Below, piece after piece: positions 4,293 through 6,606 of a DNA stretch of 6,606 nucleotides. The position numbers were made by a program, and so were the translations under genes. How positions within the stretch are numbered: position 1 is the first letter of the stretch; the number at the start of each line of letters is the position of its first letter. The stretch is taken from contig JBFJVZ010000414.1 of the NCBI GenBank assembly GCA_041623895.1, positions 1 to 6,606 of the forward strand, read 5' to 3'. Source of the DNA: JBFJVZ01 sp041623895 (GTDB lineage Bacteria > Planctomycetota > Planctomycetia > Pirellulales > Pirellulaceae). The notes under the pieces were generated by a model that had not been told where the DNA came from, made no database searches, and was given only the letters and a program-made list of their open reading frames with translations.

Positions 4293-6386
4293 ATGGCTTT
4301 CGACATTTCCAAACTGCGCAACATCGGCATCATCGCCCACATCGACGCGGGGAAGACGACGGTCACCGAGCGAATGCTGTTTCTAAGTGGTGCCAAACAC
4401 CGCGTCGGTCGGGTCGATCACGGCACGACCGATACCGATGATGATCCGGAAGAACAAGAACGCGGAATCACCATCTTTAGCGCTTGTGTAAAGTTTCACT
4501 GGCAAGACATCAACATCAACTTGCTGGATACCCCCGGCCACGTTGATTTCACCGCAGAAGTTGAACGGTGCTTGCGAGTTTTGGACGGCGCCGTGGTCGT
4601 GTTTTCGGCCCGCGAAGGTGTTGAAGCGCAAAGTGAAACTGTCTGGCGGCAGGCGGATCGGTACGGTGTGCCCCGCATTGTCTTCATCAACAAAATGGAT
4701 CGCGAGGGAGCAGATTTCCAGGCTGTTTTCCATGACATTCGGCCACGTTTGAACGGACACCCCGTCGCGATTGAACTACCCGTCGGACAAGGACCCCCAC
4801 ACACAGAAGATCCGTTTCGCGGCGTGATCGATTTGATCGACATGAAAATGCTGCAGTTCGATCCTCAGACCGAAGGCAAACAAGTCACCGAGACTGAGAT
4901 TCCGGATGAACTGGCCGTCGAAGCCCAAATCTGGCGCGACCAGATGCTGGAATCGGTTTATGAGCTGAGTGATGAGGCAGCCACGTTGGCGATGGATGAA
5001 CAAGAAATCCCTCGAGACTTGATCATCGCCGCGCTACGCCAAGGATGCCTCGATCAGACAATCCAACCTGTGTTGTGTGGGTCGGCACTTCATGGAATCG
5101 GGGTGCAACCACTGATGACCGCTGTTGGCAACTTCCTGCCCAGCCCGATTGATCGTCCACCAGTGGCGGGCGTCGACCCAAAACATCGGGACAAAACGCT
5201 TCACCGCAAACCGGATCCCAAAGAACCATTTTGCGGTTTGGTGTTCAAAATCCTACCCGCCAAAACCGGCGACAACTATTGGCTTCGCGTTTACAGTGGC
5301 GAGCTCAAGCAGAACTCACGCGTCCATTGCCCCAATCGTGACAAAAAAGAAAATGTTGCCCAGCTGTGGCAAATCCACGCGACGAAAAAAGAGCGTGATG
5401 GTCAAATCGACACGCTCGTCGCAGGCGATATCGGCTGCGTCATCGGGCCCCGCCATGCGATCACCGGCGATACTGTTTGCGATACAAAGGAATTGATCGA
5501 ACTGCCCAGTATCCGCTTTGCCGAAACCGTTTTGTCCGTGGCGATCGAACCCGAAAGCACGGCGGATCGAAAAAAGCTCGAGGAAGCGCTCAGCATGCTT
5601 TGTCGACAAGATCCAACGTTCCAGGCCGTCCAAAACGAAGAACTGGGACAAACAATCATCAGCGGGATGGGCGAGCTTCATCTGGAAGTCAAGCAGCACA
5701 ATTTGACACGCGACTTTGGACTGAACGTCAAGTTCTACAAGCCCCGCGTCAATTATCGCGAAACGATCGGCGGTACGGCCGAGGTGGTCGGTCAGTGCAA
5801 TCGACAGATCGGAGCGACGCAGTTGTTCGCCCGCCTGAGCGTGCGGGTCAGCCCGCTGGAGGACTTGTCGGCGCCGGCGTTGGTGTTTGATCGGATTCCG
5901 CCTGAGACGTCGTTGCCCGGTCCGCTTCGGCAAGCCGCATTGGAGGAACTTCGTGAACGAGCCAAGGGCGGCGGGATTCTGGCCGGCTTCCCGCTCTCGG
6001 GTGTCAAATTCGAAGTCTTGGATGCCGAAGCTCGTGAGGAAGGCAGTGATGAAGTCGCCTTCAAAATCGCTGCTGGCGACGCCTTCGACGACGGCCTCAA
6101 GCAAGCCGGCCCGGTATTGCTGGAACCGGTCATGAAAGTCGAAGTCACCACGCCCGAAGACTTCATGGGCGAATTGGTCAATGACCTCCAACAACGCCGC
6201 GCGATTATCGTCGGAACCGAAACTCGCGGCGCCAGTACCGTGATCACGGCGCATGCGCCTTTGAAAGAACTGTTTGGGTACGAGAGCGCCGTGCGCAGCC
6301 TGAGCCAAGGCCGGGCCGGGAGCAGTATGGAGCCGCTGAACTACCAGCCGGCGCCGGCCGCCGACGCCGAAGCCTTCGCGTATTAG
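4293..6386 (+). CDS. fusA: Translation elongation factor G (EF-G family GTPase)
   Basis: A full-length 697-aa EF-G-family GTPase, which drives tRNA-mRNA translocation and, with RRF, ribosome recycling. The G domain shows AHIDAGKT (15-22), RGITI (57-61), DTPGH with catalytic His83 (79-83), NKMD (133-136) and GSA (263-265). The EF-G insertion follows NKMD. Domain II spans roughly 310-400. Domains III to V end with LFGYESAVRSLSQGRAGSSMEPL and an Ala-rich tail. Switch I reads TDDDP (48-52) where E. coli has MDWME. The segments VERCLRVLDGAVVVFSAREGVEAQ and WRQAD recall EF-G2/GFM2 as well as EF-G1, so subfamily and division of labour are open. The ATG at 4293 is the first standard start and has no Shine-Dalgarno; a 12-residue N-terminal extension from ATC 4257 is possible. 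No tuf follows. Confidence 0.93.
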   Translation: MAFDISKLRNIGIIAHIDAGKTTVTERMLFLSGAKHRVGRVDHGTTDTDDDPEEQERGITIFSACVKFHWQDININLLDTPGHVDFTAEVERCLRVLDGAVVVFSAREGVEAQSETVWRQADRYGVPRIVFINKMDREGADFQAVFHDIRPRLNGHPVAIELPVGQGPPHTEDPFRGVIDLIDMKMLQFDPQTEGKQVTETEIPDELAVEAQIWRDQMLESVYELSDEAATLAMDEQEIPRDLIIAALRQGCLDQTIQPVLCGSALHGIGVQPLMTAVGNFLPSPIDRPPVAGVDPKHRDKTLHRKPDPKEPFCGLVFKILPAKTGDNYWLRVYSGELKQNSRVHCPNRDKKENVAQLWQIHATKKERDGQIDTLVAGDIGCVIGPRHAITGDTVCDTKELIELPSIRFAETVLSVAIEPESTADRKKLEEALSMLCRQDPTFQAVQNEELGQTIISGMGELHLEVKQHNLTRDFGLNVKFYKPRVNYRETIGGTAEVVGQCNRQIGATQLFARLSVRVSPLEDLSAPALVFDRIPPETSLPGPLRQAALEELRERAKGGGILAGFPLSGVKFEVLDAEAREEGSDEVAFKIAAGDAFDDGLKQAGPVLLEPVMKVEVTTPEDFMGELVNDLQQRRAIIVGTETRGASTVITAHAPLKELFGYESAVRSLSQGRAGSSMEPLNYQPAPAADAEAFAY

Positions 6387-6420
6387 AGCGTGTTCGTTTT
6401 TCAGGAACGATTTCAATCAG

Positions 6421-6454
6421 GCCGGGTCCCGGAGATCCTGCTGCCAGGACCGGC
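6421..6454. other. Imperfect hairpin between convergent genes
   Basis: gccgggtcc (6421-6429) pairs with ggaccggc (6447-6454), eight pairs with one bulged G, around a 17-nt loop. It sits 34 nt after the fusA stop and 12 nt past the stop of the convergent partial gene. The position suits a shared terminator, but there is no T-tract on either side. It could also be a remnant of an element end. Confidence 0.35.
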
Positions 6455-6466
6455 AGAGCGTCCGGC

Positions 6467-6606
6467 TTAGGAAGTCGGCGACCGGGCCGAAGGCCCAGCA
6501 GTTTGCTTAGCCCAGGCCAAGTCAATCGCGAGTGTGCGAGCGATGACGACGGCCTGGGATTCATTGCGATCTTTCTCCTTCTGCCACCAGCCGATCAGTC
6601 GGCGGC
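6467..6606 (-). CDS. 3' end of an unidentified leftward gene (partial)
   Basis: On the minus strand a frame enters from the right edge, runs 45 sense codons and stops at TAA (6469-6467). The residues begin RRLIGWWQKEKDRNES, followed by QAVVIARTLAIDLAWAKQ, then a Pro/Ser-rich end. About two thirds of its codons end in G or C, consistent with coding. The amphipathic AVVIARTLAIDLAW helix after a basic, charged stretch loosely recalls the C-terminus of IS110-type transposases, but the piece is too short to assign. It is convergent with fusA, with 80 bp between the stops. It shows that tuf does not follow fusA here. Confidence 0.45.
   Translation of the reverse strand, partial: RRLIGWWQKEKDRNESQAVVIARTLAIDLAWAKQTAGPSARSPTS

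Noticed and set aside
4057..4386. Small rightward gene in the rpsG-fusA gap
   Set aside because: The frame runs into the fusA coding region in another frame, overlaps several hairpins, and encodes no recognisable protein.
6387..6410. Intrinsic terminator immediately after fusA
   Set aside because: The possible stems (gttc/gaac or tcgtt/aacga) are only 4-5 bp, and the T-run lies inside the loop rather than after the stem.
5316..6416. 366-codon open frame antisense to fusA
   Set aside because: It is a codon-bias shadow of the fusA frame. The translation has no recognisable domain, and fusA is intact and clearly the real gene.

Overview
The window reads as chromosomal DNA from a planctomycete, most likely a Rhodopirellula/Pirellula-type member of the Pirellulaceae. 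The evidence is the protein character (futalosine-pathway menaquinone genes, an EF-G unlike the proteobacterial type, a str locus lacking tuf), the GC-moderate composition, the rarity of Shine-Dalgarno sites before the ribosomal genes, and intergenic repeats with a CGTTAGCG core. The family-level assignment is inference from recognition, not from a search.

Layout. Positions 1-334 hold no gene. They contain two 53-bp direct repeats with an 18-bp inverted arm between them, a terminator-like hairpin facing right, and a weak hairpin that may end the leftward operon. Positions 335-2840 form a compact leftward operon, tsaD > mqnB > mqnD, with a 2-bp gap and then a 4-bp ATGA overlap. It joins tRNA t6A modification to two steps of futalosine-dependent menaquinone synthesis. 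Positions 2841-3091 are a divergent intergenic region with a good sigma70-type promoter for the rightward genes. Positions 3092-3978 carry rpsL and rpsG, closed by a strong intrinsic terminator at 4006-4041. A 314-bp leader (3979-4292) with several hairpins separates them from fusA (4293-6386). No tuf follows. Instead the 3' end of an unidentified leftward gene runs off the right edge.

Points of most interest: (1) S12 naturally carries Arg at position 88, where E. coli has the lysine whose K-to-R change gives streptomycin resistance; (2) fusA is cut off from rpsL-rpsG by a terminator and has a structured leader whose perfect AGGAGG lies 44 nt from the first ATG but 8 nt from an in-frame ATC; (3) the EF-G switch I region is unusual (TDDDP in place of MDWME) and its G domain recalls the EF-G2/GFM2 group; (4) the octamer CGTTAGCG occurs five times, always between genes, once inside the promoter spacer of rpsL.

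I see no defence system, CRISPR array, prophage or clearly new gene system. This is mostly a housekeeping region with unusual organisation.
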